Shown here in pieces: positions 1 through 8,095 of a stretch of 12,652 nucleotides of DNA. Position numbers and translations under genes: made by a program. Every line of letters starts with the position of its first letter. Within the stretch, counting starts at the first letter, position 1. This DNA is from Paracoccaceae bacterium (lineage in GTDB: Bacteria; Pseudomonadota; Alphaproteobacteria; Rhodobacterales; Rhodobacteraceae), in NCBI GenBank assembly GCA_007119835.1, contig SKOX01000211.1, positions 1 through 12,652 on the forward strand, in the 5' to 3' direction. The notes beneath the pieces were generated by a model that was not told where the DNA came from, made no database searches, and saw nothing but the letters and a program-made list of their open reading frames with translations.

Positions 1-114
1 ATCCTCGTGACCGGGTTCCTGATCCTCCCGAGCCCGTCGCCGCCCGCCTTCGTCTTCGCGCTGCTGATCGCGGCCATCGCCCATGTCGTGATGGCGGTGA
101 TCGAGGACCTGTGA
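1..114 (+). CDS. C-terminal end of a hydrophobic (membrane) protein, partial
   Basis: Frame 1 is open from the window edge to a TGA at 112-114 and gives 37 residues. They are strongly hydrophobic: a first stretch (ILVTGFLIL), a proline-rich turn, then a longer apolar run (about residues 16-34, FVFALLIAAIAHVVMAVIE) that could cross a membrane. The protein ends in an acidic EDL tail. Only the tail is visible, so the family cannot be named. The GC-rich third positions fit real coding sequence. No other gene starts immediately after it; the next recognisable DNA is an IS66 relic. Confidence 0.5.
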   Translation: MLVTGFLILPSPSPPAFVFALLIAAIAHVVMAVIEDL

Positions 115-186
115 CACCTGCGAGCACGTCGGGCGGCCCCTCAGCTTGGCTTTGCGCATTCCGCCGCGAAGCAGAGTGCATCTGCC

Positions 187-468
187 ATGCGCCTGAGGCG
201 GTCGGGAGGGATTTTCGGCATGTCCCCCTCGCGTTTGGTCGAGAACGCCATCCGCAGCCCGGCCATGAACCGCCGCAACGCACTCTTCGCCGGCCACGAC
301 GAGGGCGGCCGGAACTGGGCCCGCTTCGCCAGCCTGATCGGCACCTGCAAGATGAACGGCGTGGACCCCTTCGCCTATCTACACCGGCAGTTAAATAATC
401 TTCCTTCAGATGCTGCCGCTGGCGATCGGTGCGCCGCAGTCATCGGAACGGCGGATGGCTTTCCATAG
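187..468 (+). pseudogene. IS66-family transposase (TnpC/Orf3) C-terminal fragment
   Basis: The frame encodes 93 residues. Residues about 17-65 (bases 235-381) match the end of the IS66 DDE transposase as I know it: a VENAIR stretch, then NRRNALFAGHDEGG, then ASLIGTCKMNGVDPFAYL. In intact IS66 proteins (about 500 aa) this follows the last catalytic residue. The N-terminal catalytic part is absent, the residues before LVENAIR do not look like IS66, and after AYL the sequence loses the usual HPQSR-type ending. This is therefore a short remnant broken on both sides. The ATG at 187 is only the first in the open frame and need not be used. I saw no intact IS66 terminal repeats nearby. Confidence 0.75.
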
Positions 469-480
469 AAGGAAGAGAGA

Positions 481-957
481 ATGTTGACGCTGATGCTCAG
501 TGATTTGCAGCGGAGGAACCTCTTTGCGCTCGGCTTGCTGCGGCCAAGCCGGGAGCTTGAGTATGACGCGGCCGATGACATCGAAGAGGATCACGAGGCC
601 GAAGTGGCTCCCTCCGCTGCTGCGCGCGACATCCCGCGGATCCAGACGGACATCTTGGAGCACTACGAAGGCGATTTCCAGGACATGCGTTCCACGCTCT
701 GCAATTCGGACTATCAGGAGTGGGACGGAACAAGTTCCTACCCGCTGGACGCCGGCCTTTTCGATTGCGGGCTATTTTGGGTAATCGCGGGGCGGGTGAT
801 GGAAGCAGATGATATCGACAACGATCCCGAGTGCCGCCCATTCGTAAGGGTCTTCATGGACGAGCCGGGGGCTCGCGCGGCGTTTAAGAAATTGATCGCC
901 GTCAACACCGCCTTCAAGGAATTCGCGCTCGATCTCGACGTTGTTGTGGACGCCTGA
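481..957 (+). CDS. hypothetical acidic protein, 158 aa
   Basis: The ATG at 481 is preceded by a purine-rich ribosome binding stretch (ggaagagaga), which supports this start. The product is acidic and looks soluble: an N-terminal helix-like segment (residues 1-22), an Asp/Glu-rich linker (about 27-42), a compact middle with aromatic residues (about 57-105), and a C-terminal part ending LDLDVVVDA. No signal peptide, membrane segment or catalytic motif is visible, and I do not recognise the family. The DNA is visibly less GC-rich than the later genes. The gene is squeezed between an IS66 remnant and an IS1182 remnant that begins about 10 bases after its stop, so it may be cargo carried in by transposition. 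That history is inferred only. Confidence 0.6.
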   Translation: MLTLMLSDLQRRNLFALGLLRPSRELEYDAADDIEEDHEAEVAPSAAARDIPRIQTDILEHYEGDFQDMRSTLCNSDYQEWDGTSSYPLDAGLFDCGLFWVIAGRVMEADDIDNDPECRPFVRVFMDEPGARAAFKKLIAVNTAFKEFALDLDVVVDA

Positions 958-972
958 TGCGCCACTCTATGG

Positions 973-1575
973 ATGGGTGGATGTGTCCAAACCCGATTTC
1001 AGCGTGTTTCCGGCCGTTTCGGCACGGTCTACGGCGGCGCCGAGATGCTGGCCTGGCTCGTCCACGAGCAGGGGATCGAGCCGCACATCCCGGTGATCGA
1101 CAACGCAGGCCGAGGCCACGGCACCCTGCGCCGCGAGGACTTCGTCTACGACCGGCGCGAGGACGCCTATCGCTGTCCCGCCGGCAAGTGGCTGCGCCAG
1201 TACCGGCGCCCGTTCCGGACCGCGCGCAGCGGCGTCGATGAGGAAGGCATGATGCGATACCGGGCGAGCAGGACCGACTGCGACGCCTGCCCGCTGAAGC
1301 CCCGCTGCACGCCGAAGGAGCCCGGGCGGAAGATCCTGCGCTCGATCCACGAGGGCGCCCGGGACCTCGCGCGATCCATCGCCAGGACGGATGCCTTCGT
1401 GACCTCGCTGCGCCAGCGGAAGAAGGTCGAGATGCTGTTCGCGCATCTCAAGCGGATCCTGAAGCTCGACCGGCTGCGCCTGCGCGGACCGAGCGGCGCC
1501 CGGGACGAATTCCTCCTGGCCGCCAGCGCCCAGAACCTCCGGAAGCTCGCCAAGCTCGCTCCCCGCCAAGCCTGA
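973..1575 (+). pseudogene. IS1182-family DDE transposase, C-terminal part, 5'-truncated
   Basis: From about base 1027 the frame reads as the second half of an IS1182-type transposase: YGGAEMLAWLVHEQGIEPHIPV, then a Cys-containing middle (YRCPAGKWL; DCDACPLKPRC), then KKVEMLFAHLKRILKLDRLR, which carries the final catalytic Glu, and a C-terminal FLLAASAQNLRKLAKL. The N-terminal DNA-binding region and the first catalytic Asp are missing. Full family members are roughly 450-500 aa; this frame has 200, and its first 18 or so residues are not transposase-like. Bases 985-1026 (gtgtccaaacccgatttcag...) may be the left IS end joined to the interior by a deletion, because they look like the leader that precedes the coding part in such elements. 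I found no matching inverted copy downstream. The remnant cannot be active on its own. Confidence 0.8.
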
Positions 1576-1693
1576 AGCGGGGTCCGCCTGTCGAACAACC
1601 CGATCCTTCCGGCCGGCCGCATCGAATTGGAGCCCTTCGAAGATTGCGCCCGATGCGGTGCAGGGTTGACCAACTGGCTGGATCGCGCGGAAC

Positions 1694-4600
1694 ATGTCCG
1701 GTGTCTGGGTCGCCGCCGGCGCTACCACGTGCCCATTCGATGTGCGGCAAAAAGGGGTGTGCGGGTTGGGGTCGAGCGGAGCCAGAGACTTGCCGATAGG
1801 TGAAGCGGCTCCGTTCGACATATTGGCACGTTTGCCTGGATTGGCGGGGCTCGATCTGGAGGTTTGCCAAGAAACCTCGCGGATCAAGGCCATCGGTGCG
1901 GTGCGGGCCGATCGCGACGCGGCATTCAGATGGAACGGAGGCGAGCCAAGCGTCGGCGTTGAGCGGCTTGTCGGTTACCTCGATGGCGCACGCCTTCTCA
2001 TTGGACACAACCTTGCCGACTTCGACCTTGCGCATCTGGAAGCAGCTGCGCCTGACAGCGGCGTCAGCGGCTTTCACCACGTGGACACCCTGTGGCTTGC
2101 GGCCCTCGCATGGCCGGAGCCGAGGGCGCTGCGCTTGAGAAAGCTTCACCGCGAAGGCGTGCTTGGCGCAGCCGGGTCAAATGATCCGGTGGCGGATGCC
2201 AAGGCCGCGCTGGAGCTTTTCGTGGACGCCATGGCTTCTCTTTCGCATACTTGGCGCGCCTCCCCGGATCTGGCGGAGGCAATTCACGGCTTGGCCCACG
2301 ATTGTCCCGCACTTGCGCGGGGAGAGATCTTCTCGGCAATCCGAGGCCGCGCTCCCCCGACCTGGGTTGCCTGCGCCGAGGCCATTGGGCGGCTGGCGCA
2401 GGGGCGGATCTGCACGGCACAATTCGGGGTGCTCCAACAGCTCGCGCGCGATGGCGATGCAATGCTGCCCTTCCTTTTGACCCGCATCGGATCCGGCCGT
2501 CCCGGAGCGGGCCTCTCGCCGTGGGTGCGCCGCCGCTTTCCGGATGCGCAGGAGGCCCTGGAAAGTGTACGCGGCCAAAGCTGCGATGATCCTGCCTGCA
2601 CGTGGTGCCAGGTCCGGCGGGACAGCGCCGGCATACTGAAGCGGTGGTTCGACTACGACGCGTTTCGGGCGTCGCCGAGCACGGACGATGGTCGCCCTAT
2701 GCAGCAGGCCATCGTCGACGCCTTGGCAGATAGACGGGATGTACTCGGGATTCTGCCTACGGGGACCGGCAAGTCCGTCTGCTACCAGCTCCCGGCGCTC
2801 GAACGGCATGCGGCCGTCGATCATCTGACTGTGGTACTCTCGCCGCTGGTCGCGCTGATGTCTGACCAGCGTGAGGGCCTTCTCCGCAACCACGCAATCG
2901 ACAGCTGCGTCGTCGTGAACGGCAGCATGTCCCCTCTGCATCGGCAGGACGCGCTTGAACAGGTTGTCTATGGCGACGCCAGCATGCTCCTGCTCGCCCC
3001 CGAGCAGCTGCGCAACAACACTATCCGACAGGCGCTGGACAATCGGCGGATCGGCCTTTGGGTCTTCGACGAGGCCCATTGCATCAGCAAATGGGGACAC
3101 GACTTTCGGCCAGATTATCGCTTCGCCGTTCGCTGCTTGGTCGAGGTGAATGGCGCCGGCGCCCCGCCCCAGGTCCTCTGCGTGACCGCGACCGCCACAA
3201 AGCGCGGTGTCGCAGATGTCCGGGAGCAGATCGCGGCTGCGACCGGCCGTGGGATGTTGCTGTTCGACGGCGGAGCTACCCGGCCTAACCTGAAATTCGA
3301 CGTGGCGCCGGTGACGCGGCAGTCCAAGGCCCTGGCCGTCATCGAGGCGGTGGCCGCGCCGGGCGAGGATGGTCAAGTTTCCAGGAGTTGGGTTCCTCGG
3401 TTTCTTCGCCGGGCGCGGAAAACGAGCGAGCGTGGCGCGAGCCTCGTCTATTGCGCGACGCGGAAGGAGACTGAGCGGTTGGCCGAGGCATTGCAGGCTT
3501 TGCCGCTCCACGCAGATGCCTACCACGCGGGGCTGCCGCGGGAGCGGCGGTCGCGGGTCCTGAACGAGTACCTGTCCGGCCGTCTGGAGGCCATCGCGGC
3601 GACCAACGCCTTCGGCATGGGCGTCGACAAGCCCGACATCCGGCGCGTGGTCCACGCCGATGTGCCCGCGTCGCTGGAGAACTATCTGCAGGAGGCGGGT
3701 CGCGCCGGGCGCGACGGCGCGCCGGCGGTCTGCCGCCTCCTGTTCGATCCCGCGCAGATCGAGTTACATTTCCGTCGCCAGGCTGATGGTCGGCTATCAC
3801 GGCGCGAGGTCGGCCGCGTCCTGAAGACGCTGCGCGACATGGCGCAGCGTTTTGGCCGCGACGGCGACATGGTCGTCAGCATTGATGATGTGCTGCGCCG
3901 GGCTGCCATCCCGCCAGGACACGAGAACGCTGGCCGCACGCGCGTAACCACGGCGATCGCTTGGCTCGAGGAAGCAGGGTTGCTCAGGCGTGGCGTGAAC
4001 CGGGTCTCGGTCGAGCCGTCGTGCCTGCGGGTGCGGACGAAGGAGGAGGCCGACTGCGAGTTGCGCGCCAACGGTGTCTCCGGACCGCGGCTTGAGGTGA
4101 CGCTGAAGCTGCTGTCCCGCCTTCTGGAAGCTCCTCCGGACGCAAGCTTCACGATCGAGGATCTCGGCGACGAAATCGGTCGGTCAGGAACCCAGGTGCG
4201 ACAGATGCTGCGGGATCTGGATCGCATGGGCCTGATCCATCGCGACACCAACCTCGTTTGCCATCTCGCGCATGGCGTCCAGAACCCCGTCTCCGAACGC
4301 CTCCGGGACGCGATGGTAATGGAGCGCATGCTTCTGGATGTTCTGGAGCCCGATCTGCTTGCAGCTTCACCGTCAGGCGTCCCGCTCAACCTGCGGCCCG
4401 TTGCTCAGGCGATGCGGGACCGTGGCCTCTCCGGGCCGAGACCGGATCAACTGGTGCGCCTGCTGCGCGCGATGTCGATGGACGGGCGGAGGGATCTCGA
4501 CGACACCCCGCCGATCAGCCTGCGGGCGGCGGGCCGGGAGCGCGTGCACATAACGCTGCACGACAGTCTGGATGACCTGCGAAGGATCGTCGAGACGCGC

Positions 4601-6973
4601 CATCGGGTCGCCGGCATGCTCGTCGCCGATCTGGAGCGGCGCCTTCCGAGGGGGGCTCGCGGGTCCGACCTTCCCGTACCGGCCGGCCTCACCGAGTTCT
4701 ACGAGCTCCTGCAGCAGGACATGGAGATGCGCGGCCTCATGACCGCGCAGGGGACGCGGGTGGTGGACCGGGCGCTGCTGTGGATGCACTCGCTTGACGT
4801 ACTGGTGGTGGGATCGGGGCTGTTTCTCTTCGCTCCCGTGGTTACCCTGGCCCTGACACCCAACACGCGGCGCTTTGTGGAGGCGGACTTCCAGCCGCTT
4901 GCCGATCACTATATCGAGCAGACGCGGCAGGTGCACATCATGGCACGCTATGCCGAACTCGGCCTCGAGGATCCCGGTCGGGCACAGGATCTGGTCCAGG
5001 ACTATTTCGCCCTGGAGACTGCCGACTTCCTGAAGCGATGGTTGCCGGACATGAGGGAGACCGAGACGCGGCGCCCAGTGCAGCCGGCCCTCTACAAGCG
5101 CATCGTCGACGACCTGCGGGCACGCGACCAGATCGACATCGTCTCGAACGACCGCCCGGAAGCCAACATGCTGGTCCTCGCCGGGCCGGGATCCGGCAAG
5201 ACACGCGTTCTCGTGCATCGTATCGCCTATCTTCTGTCGGTCCGACGAGAAGACCCGGCCGGCATACTTGCGCTGGCCTACAACCAGCACGCTGCCTATG
5301 AGATCCGGACGCGGTTGCGGGCGCTGGTGGGCGACAGCGCACGTGGGGTAACCGTGCGGACCTGCCACGGCTTCGCCCTCTGGCTCACTGGGCGCAGCCT
5401 GGTGGGGGCGCGGCCAGCCGGCGAGGATTTCCGCGCGATCCTGCGTGATGCTGTTCGCATGTTGCAAGGCGACAGCGACGCGAAGGAGAGCCTGCTGGAG
5501 GGGTATCGCTGGATCCTGGTTGACGAGTATCAGGACATAGGGCCTGACGAATACGCGCTGATTTCCGGGATCGCCGGACTGGCGCGCAGCGATCCGGACC
5601 GTCGACGCACGCTCTTTGCGGTAGGCGACGACGATCAGGCCATCTACGGGTTCAACGGCGCTTCGGTCGAGTTCATCCGTCGCTTTTCAGAAGATTTCCG
5701 GGCTCAGCCCTCATACCTGACGGAAAACTACAGGTCGACCCGCCACATCATCACGGCGGCCAATGCTGTAATCGCGCCCGCATCGGAACGCATGAAGCGT
5801 GAGCACCCGATCCGCATCGACGCCGTGCGTGACGTCGCGCCGCCCGGCGGGACGCTCTCGGAACACGACCCCGTCGGCCGGGGCCGTGTCCAGATCCTGA
5901 CGGGTCTCGACGAGCCTCGTGATCAAGCGCTCGCAGCCGTCTCGGAGTTGCGACGCCTCTCAGGTCTTGTGGACGGGTGGTCGTGGGCCAAGACCGCGAT
6001 CATTGCGCGGACTTGGAACGCGCTCGATCCAGTCCGGAGTTACTGCGAGGCTTTGGGCATCCCGGTGACCGACCGGCGCGATACGCGCGACCGTCCGAAA
6101 CTGTGGCAGCTTCTGGAGTTCCGACAACTCGTTGATTGGCTGCAGTCCCGGTCTGCGCCGATCGTGCAAATCGACCACATCAGCGACTGGCTCAGGGAGC
6201 AGGACGGCGGCCCTACCTGGGTCGCTCTGGGCAGCCTGGTGGAGCGCATGGCCGACGATCTCGGACTGGAGCAAATCTCCGCCCAAGACGCTCTCGCATG
6301 GATCGGCGACTGGGAGCGCGACTACGGCCAGGCCGCGGACGGCCTGACGCTTGTCACTGCGCACTCCGCCAAAGGGCTCGAGTTCGACCACGTCGTTGTC
6401 CTCGACGACGCATGGACGCCGCGGCTTAATGAAGACTTGGACGAGCAGCGGCGGCTCTTCTATGTGGCGATAACGCGGGCCCGCATGTCGCTGTGCCTGC
6501 TGGAAGGACAGACGCGTCACGCCTTCCTTCCGGAAGGCGAGGGCTCGGCGGCGTTCCTAAGGCGTGCCGCGGTGGTGCCCCAGGTGGCGCCGGCGGCGAC
6601 GGAGCGGCTGTATCGGGCCGCGAGTTTGCGCGAGGTAGACCTCGGGTTTGGTGGCCGGCTCGCGGACGGCACACGCTGGTACCGAGCTCTTCGTGCCGCA
6701 AGGACAGGTGACGGCGTCCGTCTTGTTGTCGAGACGAAGAATGGTCGACGTCTTTGGCGGCTCCACAACCGCAGCGGAGGGGTGATCGGAACGATGTCCC
6801 GCGCCTTTGCCCCGCCGGAAGGATACGTGTGTGATGAAGCACGGATCGCGTGGCTGGTGAGCCGGCGCCATGATCCGTGCGGCCAGACAACGCATGCGCC
6901 ACCGCTGCGCGAGGAGTGGCCGGTCGTGGTGCCAAGGTTCGTGTTCCGACCGGATCAACGCGGAGCGGCCTGA
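1694..6973 (+). CDS. DEDD exonuclease - RecQ-like helicase - UvrD-like helicase fusion protein
   Basis: One 1759-aa chain carries three enzyme modules. Residues 41-180 look like a DEDD 3'-5' exonuclease: D54-x-E56, IGHNLADFD with D111, and D164-xxx-D168. Residues 297-305 hold a Cys cluster (C297, C302, C305). Residues 335-690 are a RecQ-type SF2 core: Walker A PTGTGKS 355-361, LSPLVALMSDQ 382-392, DEAHCISKWGHDFRPDY 459-475, TATAT 498-502, FGMGVDKPDIR 640-650 and QEAGRAGRDG 666-675. Helical and winged-helix-like segments follow (700-1140), without the usual RecQ four-Cys zinc site or a clear HRDC domain. Residues 1140-1610 are a UvrD/PcrA SF1 helicase: AGPGSGKT 1163-1170, VDEYQD 1276-1281, GDDDQAIYGF 1311-1320, NYRST 1345-1349, TAHSAKGLEFDH 1555-1566 and YVAITRAR 1590-1597. 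All key ATPase residues are present. The likely role is ATP-driven 3'-5' unwinding coupled to strand degradation. Start: ATG 1694 is weakly supported; TTG 1790, with GGAG eight bases upstream, would begin just before the exonuclease and is a good alternative. No operon partner is visible. Confidence 0.93.
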   Translation: MSGVWVAAGATTCPFDVRQKGVCGLGSSGARDLPIGEAAPFDILARLPGLAGLDLEVCQETSRIKAIGAVRADRDAAFRWNGGEPSVGVERLVGYLDGARLLIGHNLADFDLAHLEAAAPDSGVSGFHHVDTLWLAALAWPEPRALRLRKLHREGVLGAAGSNDPVADAKAALELFVDAMASLSHTWRASPDLAEAIHGLAHDCPALARGEIFSAIRGRAPPTWVACAEAIGRLAQGRICTAQFGVLQQLARDGDAMLPFLLTRIGSGRPGAGLSPWVRRRFPDAQEALESVRGQSCDDPACTWCQVRRDSAGILKRWFDYDAFRASPSTDDGRPMQQAIVDALADRRDVLGILPTGTGKSVCYQLPALERHAAVDHLTVVLSPLVALMSDQREGLLRNHAIDSCVVVNGSMSPLHRQDALEQVVYGDASMLLLAPEQLRNNTIRQALDNRRIGLWVFDEAHCISKWGHDFRPDYRFAVRCLVEVNGAGAPPQVLCVTATATKRGVADVREQIAAATGRGMLLFDGGATRPNLKFDVAPVTRQSKALAVIEAVAAPGEDGQVSRSWVPRFLRRARKTSERGASLVYCATRKETERLAEALQALPLHADAYHAGLPRERRSRVLNEYLSGRLEAIAATNAFGMGVDKPDIRRVVHADVPASLENYLQEAGRAGRDGAPAVCRLLFDPAQIELHFRRQADGRLSRREVGRVLKTLRDMAQRFGRDGDMVVSIDDVLRRAAIPPGHENAGRTRVTTAIAWLEEAGLLRRGVNRVSVEPSCLRVRTKEEADCELRANGVSGPRLEVTLKLLSRLLEAPPDASFTIEDLGDEIGRSGTQVRQMLRDLDRMGLIHRDTNLVCHLAHGVQNPVSERLRDAMVMERMLLDVLEPDLLAASPSGVPLNLRPVAQAMRDRGLSGPRPDQLVRLLRAMSMDGRRDLDDTPPISLRAAGRERVHITLHDSLDDLRRIVETRHRVAGMLVADLERRLPRGARGSDLPVPAGLTEFYELLQQDMEMRGLMTAQGTRVVDRALLWMHSLDVLVVGSGLFLFAPVVTLALTPNTRRFVEADFQPLADHYIEQTRQVHIMARYAELGLEDPGRAQDLVQDYFALETADFLKRWLPDMRETETRRPVQPALYKRIVDDLRARDQIDIVSNDRPEANMLVLAGPGSGKTRVLVHRIAYLLSVRREDPAGILALAYNQHAAYEIRTRLRALVGDSARGVTVRTCHGFALWLTGRSLVGARPAGEDFRAILRDAVRMLQGDSDAKESLLEGYRWILVDEYQDIGPDEYALISGIAGLARSDPDRRRTLFAVGDDDQAIYGFNGASVEFIRRFSEDFRAQPSYLTENYRSTRHIITAANAVIAPASERMKREHPIRIDAVRDVAPPGGTLSEHDPVGRGRVQILTGLDEPRDQALAAVSELRRLSGLVDGWSWAKTAIIARTWNALDPVRSYCEALGIPVTDRRDTRDRPKLWQLLEFRQLVDWLQSRSAPIVQIDHISDWLREQDGGPTWVALGSLVERMADDLGLEQISAQDALAWIGDWERDYGQAADGLTLVTAHSAKGLEFDHVVVLDDAWTPRLNEDLDEQRRLFYVAITRARMSLCLLEGQTRHAFLPEGEGSAAFLRRAAVVPQVAPAATERLYRAASLREVDLGFGGRLADGTRWYRALRAARTGDGVRLVVETKNGRRLWRLHNRSGGVIGTMSRAFAPPEGYVCDEARIAWLVSRRHDPCGQTTHAPPLREEWPVVVPRFVFRPDQRGAA

Positions 6974-7706
6974 GTTCGGGATTGAAGCCGCCTCGCGGGG
7001 TGCGCCTGATGGCGCTGCGGACCGAGCGCCGGCGACGGCCCAGCCGCGGTTCTCGGCGGACGTGATCATCAGCACCCAGGTAAGCAGGCCGGTGGCGTCG
7101 CCCGGGCCCGGTCAAGAGCGACCACAAGAGCCGGCCGCTGCATCCGAATGCAGGTACCGGCGCGCGACTTGCGACGCCCGATTGCGACACGTCGGCCATG
7201 CGTGCGGACCTTGTCGAGATCAACCGAGCGTTGCAATCCAAGACGGCTGTCGTGATCAGATCGGTGGCGCGAGCCCTGACCCGGAGATGCCGCGCTGGAT
7301 GCCGGTGCGGTTCTTGATCATCCGAGCGACGCGCCACCAATGTGTTCGTTCGTCTTCCGGCAGTGCCATGTCGCGACCGCGCTCTCGCGCAGCGTGCCAA
7401 GCGTCGCGCCCTGGCATCGTCTGAAGCATTGTCTCCGCGTCACGCCGAACGGCGCGGCGGCGCGAAAGCCAGCCTGCGATCATGTGAGCATCCCATACCC
7501 CGCCTGGGATTGTGCTCGATCAGTCTGTGTCCAGCAATTATAGACATTTCGAATGGTGATGGCGCAACGACCCGCATGAACGCGGATCGAAAACTTGCTG
7601 TGCATTAACCAGCGTCGGAAGACAGCGCCTCTCTCCGCTTCGTGCCTCTTGAGGTCGGCCAAATTCTTTCCCTGCAGCAAGGAGCTGTCGCAGCGAGGGA
7701 GGTCAA
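6974..7706. other. largely non-coding stretch after the helicase gene
   Basis: No plus-strand gene is convincing here. The only probable gene is on the minus strand (7256-7483). Between the helicase stop and that gene lies an interrupted hairpin at 7130-7161: outer gccgg/ccggc and inner ctgcat/atgcag arms around a ccga loop. It could end transcription from either side but lacks a T-run. Bases about 7530-7560 and 7590-7610 are locally AT-rich, as expected for the promoter region of the RHH gene at 7707. No -35/-10 pair with good spacing stands out. The stretch may hold decayed coding DNA. Confidence 0.4.
7256..7483 (-). CDS. small hypothetical protein, 75 aa
   Basis: Read on the minus strand from the ATG at 7483, the product begins MIAGWLSRRRAVRRDAETML and contains GRDAWHAARERGRDM, then THWWRVARMIKNRTG (about residues 47-61). 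The order of a helix with RDAE, a DAW..AR..AR helix, and an HW.RV...I..RTG motif resembles a family of very small alphaproteobacterial proteins of unknown function that I know only from general familiarity. The tail after RTG differs from what I would expect and may be degenerate. Only a weak ribosome binding sequence (ggga) lies upstream. It is the only minus-strand gene I would call, and it is divergent from the RHH gene at 7707. No function can be assigned. Confidence 0.45.
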   Translation of the reverse strand: MIAGWLSRRRAVRRDAETMLQTMPGRDAWHAARERGRDMALPEDERTHWWRVARMIKNRTGIQRGISGSGLAPPI

Positions 7707-8009
7707 ATGACCGACGCTGAAGAACCGGCAATGCCGGCAACTCCTGAAATGGTCGAGGTGACCATTTCTATCCCCGCGAGTTTGCTCGCGGACTACGACC
7801 GCGACGTCACGGCTGGCTACTACGCAAGCCGTGACGAGGCGCTCCGTCAAGGACTGATGGAGTCGTGGCGGCATCACAACGGGAGCTACTCGACGATCCG
7901 GGTAGACCTGCGGCATCCCGAAGACAAGCGGCCGGACACCCGGGCCGGGGACGAGTCGGAAACGCCGGATTCGGGCGCTGGCGGAGCCGGCGACACTGCA
8001 AGCGACTGA
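7707..8009 (+). CDS. ribbon-helix-helix (CopG/ParD-like) protein, 100 aa
   Basis: A strong ribosome binding site (gagggaggtc) ends three bases before the ATG. Residues about 15-52 have the ribbon-helix-helix pattern: a beta strand with alternating residues (MVEVTISIPASLL), a first helix (ADYDRDVTAG), a turn with YYASRDEALRQGL, and a second helix through LMESWRHH. Proteins of this fold bind operator DNA as dimers, often as antitoxins or plasmid regulators. After about residue 70 the chain is a hydrophilic low-complexity tail rich in D, G, E and P that is probably disordered. No ParE, RelE or HicA-like toxin follows. A hairpin just after the stop suggests the gene is transcribed alone. Autoregulation is usual for this fold but unproven here. 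Confidence 0.75.
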   Translation: MTDAEEPAMPATPEMVEVTISIPASLLADYDRDVTAGYYASRDEALRQGLMESWRHHNGSYSTIRVDLRHPEDKRPDTRAGDESETPDSGAGGAGDTASD

Positions 8010-8017
8010 CCAACGAC

Positions 8018-8043
8018 GGGTCCGGCCCCCTCGGGGCCGACCC
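8018..8043 (+). terminator. stem-loop after the RHH gene
   Basis: The arms gggtccggcccc (8018-8029) and ggggccgaccc (8033-8043) pair with one bulged C around a 3-base loop, nine bases after the stop codon at 8009. The stem is very GC-rich but is not followed by a T-run. It could be an imperfect or bidirectional terminator or an mRNA-end stabiliser. Confidence 0.45.
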
Positions 8044-8095
8044 ACTCCCTTGACGGCGCTGCCACTTCTGGTGCGCGCGACGAGGGAGAACGGAG

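Noticed and set aside
141..221. Short 26-codon minus-strand frame with a gaggggg sequence before its ATG at 221
   Set aside because: It is too short and matches nothing recognisable; it may be part of decayed DNA beside the IS66 relic.
967..1893. 308-aa minus-strand frame across the IS1182 remnant and helicase start
   Set aside because: It is antisense to a clear transposase frame and has no domain pattern; long antisense frames are common in GC-rich DNA.
2177..3655. 492-aa minus-strand frame
   Set aside because: It lies entirely within the exonuclease-RecQ coding region, whose motifs are unambiguous on the plus strand.
7510..7545. Possible promoter (ttgtgc ... attata) for the RHH gene
   Set aside because: The spacing between the boxes is about 20 bases or more, and it is far from the start codon; too weak to call.
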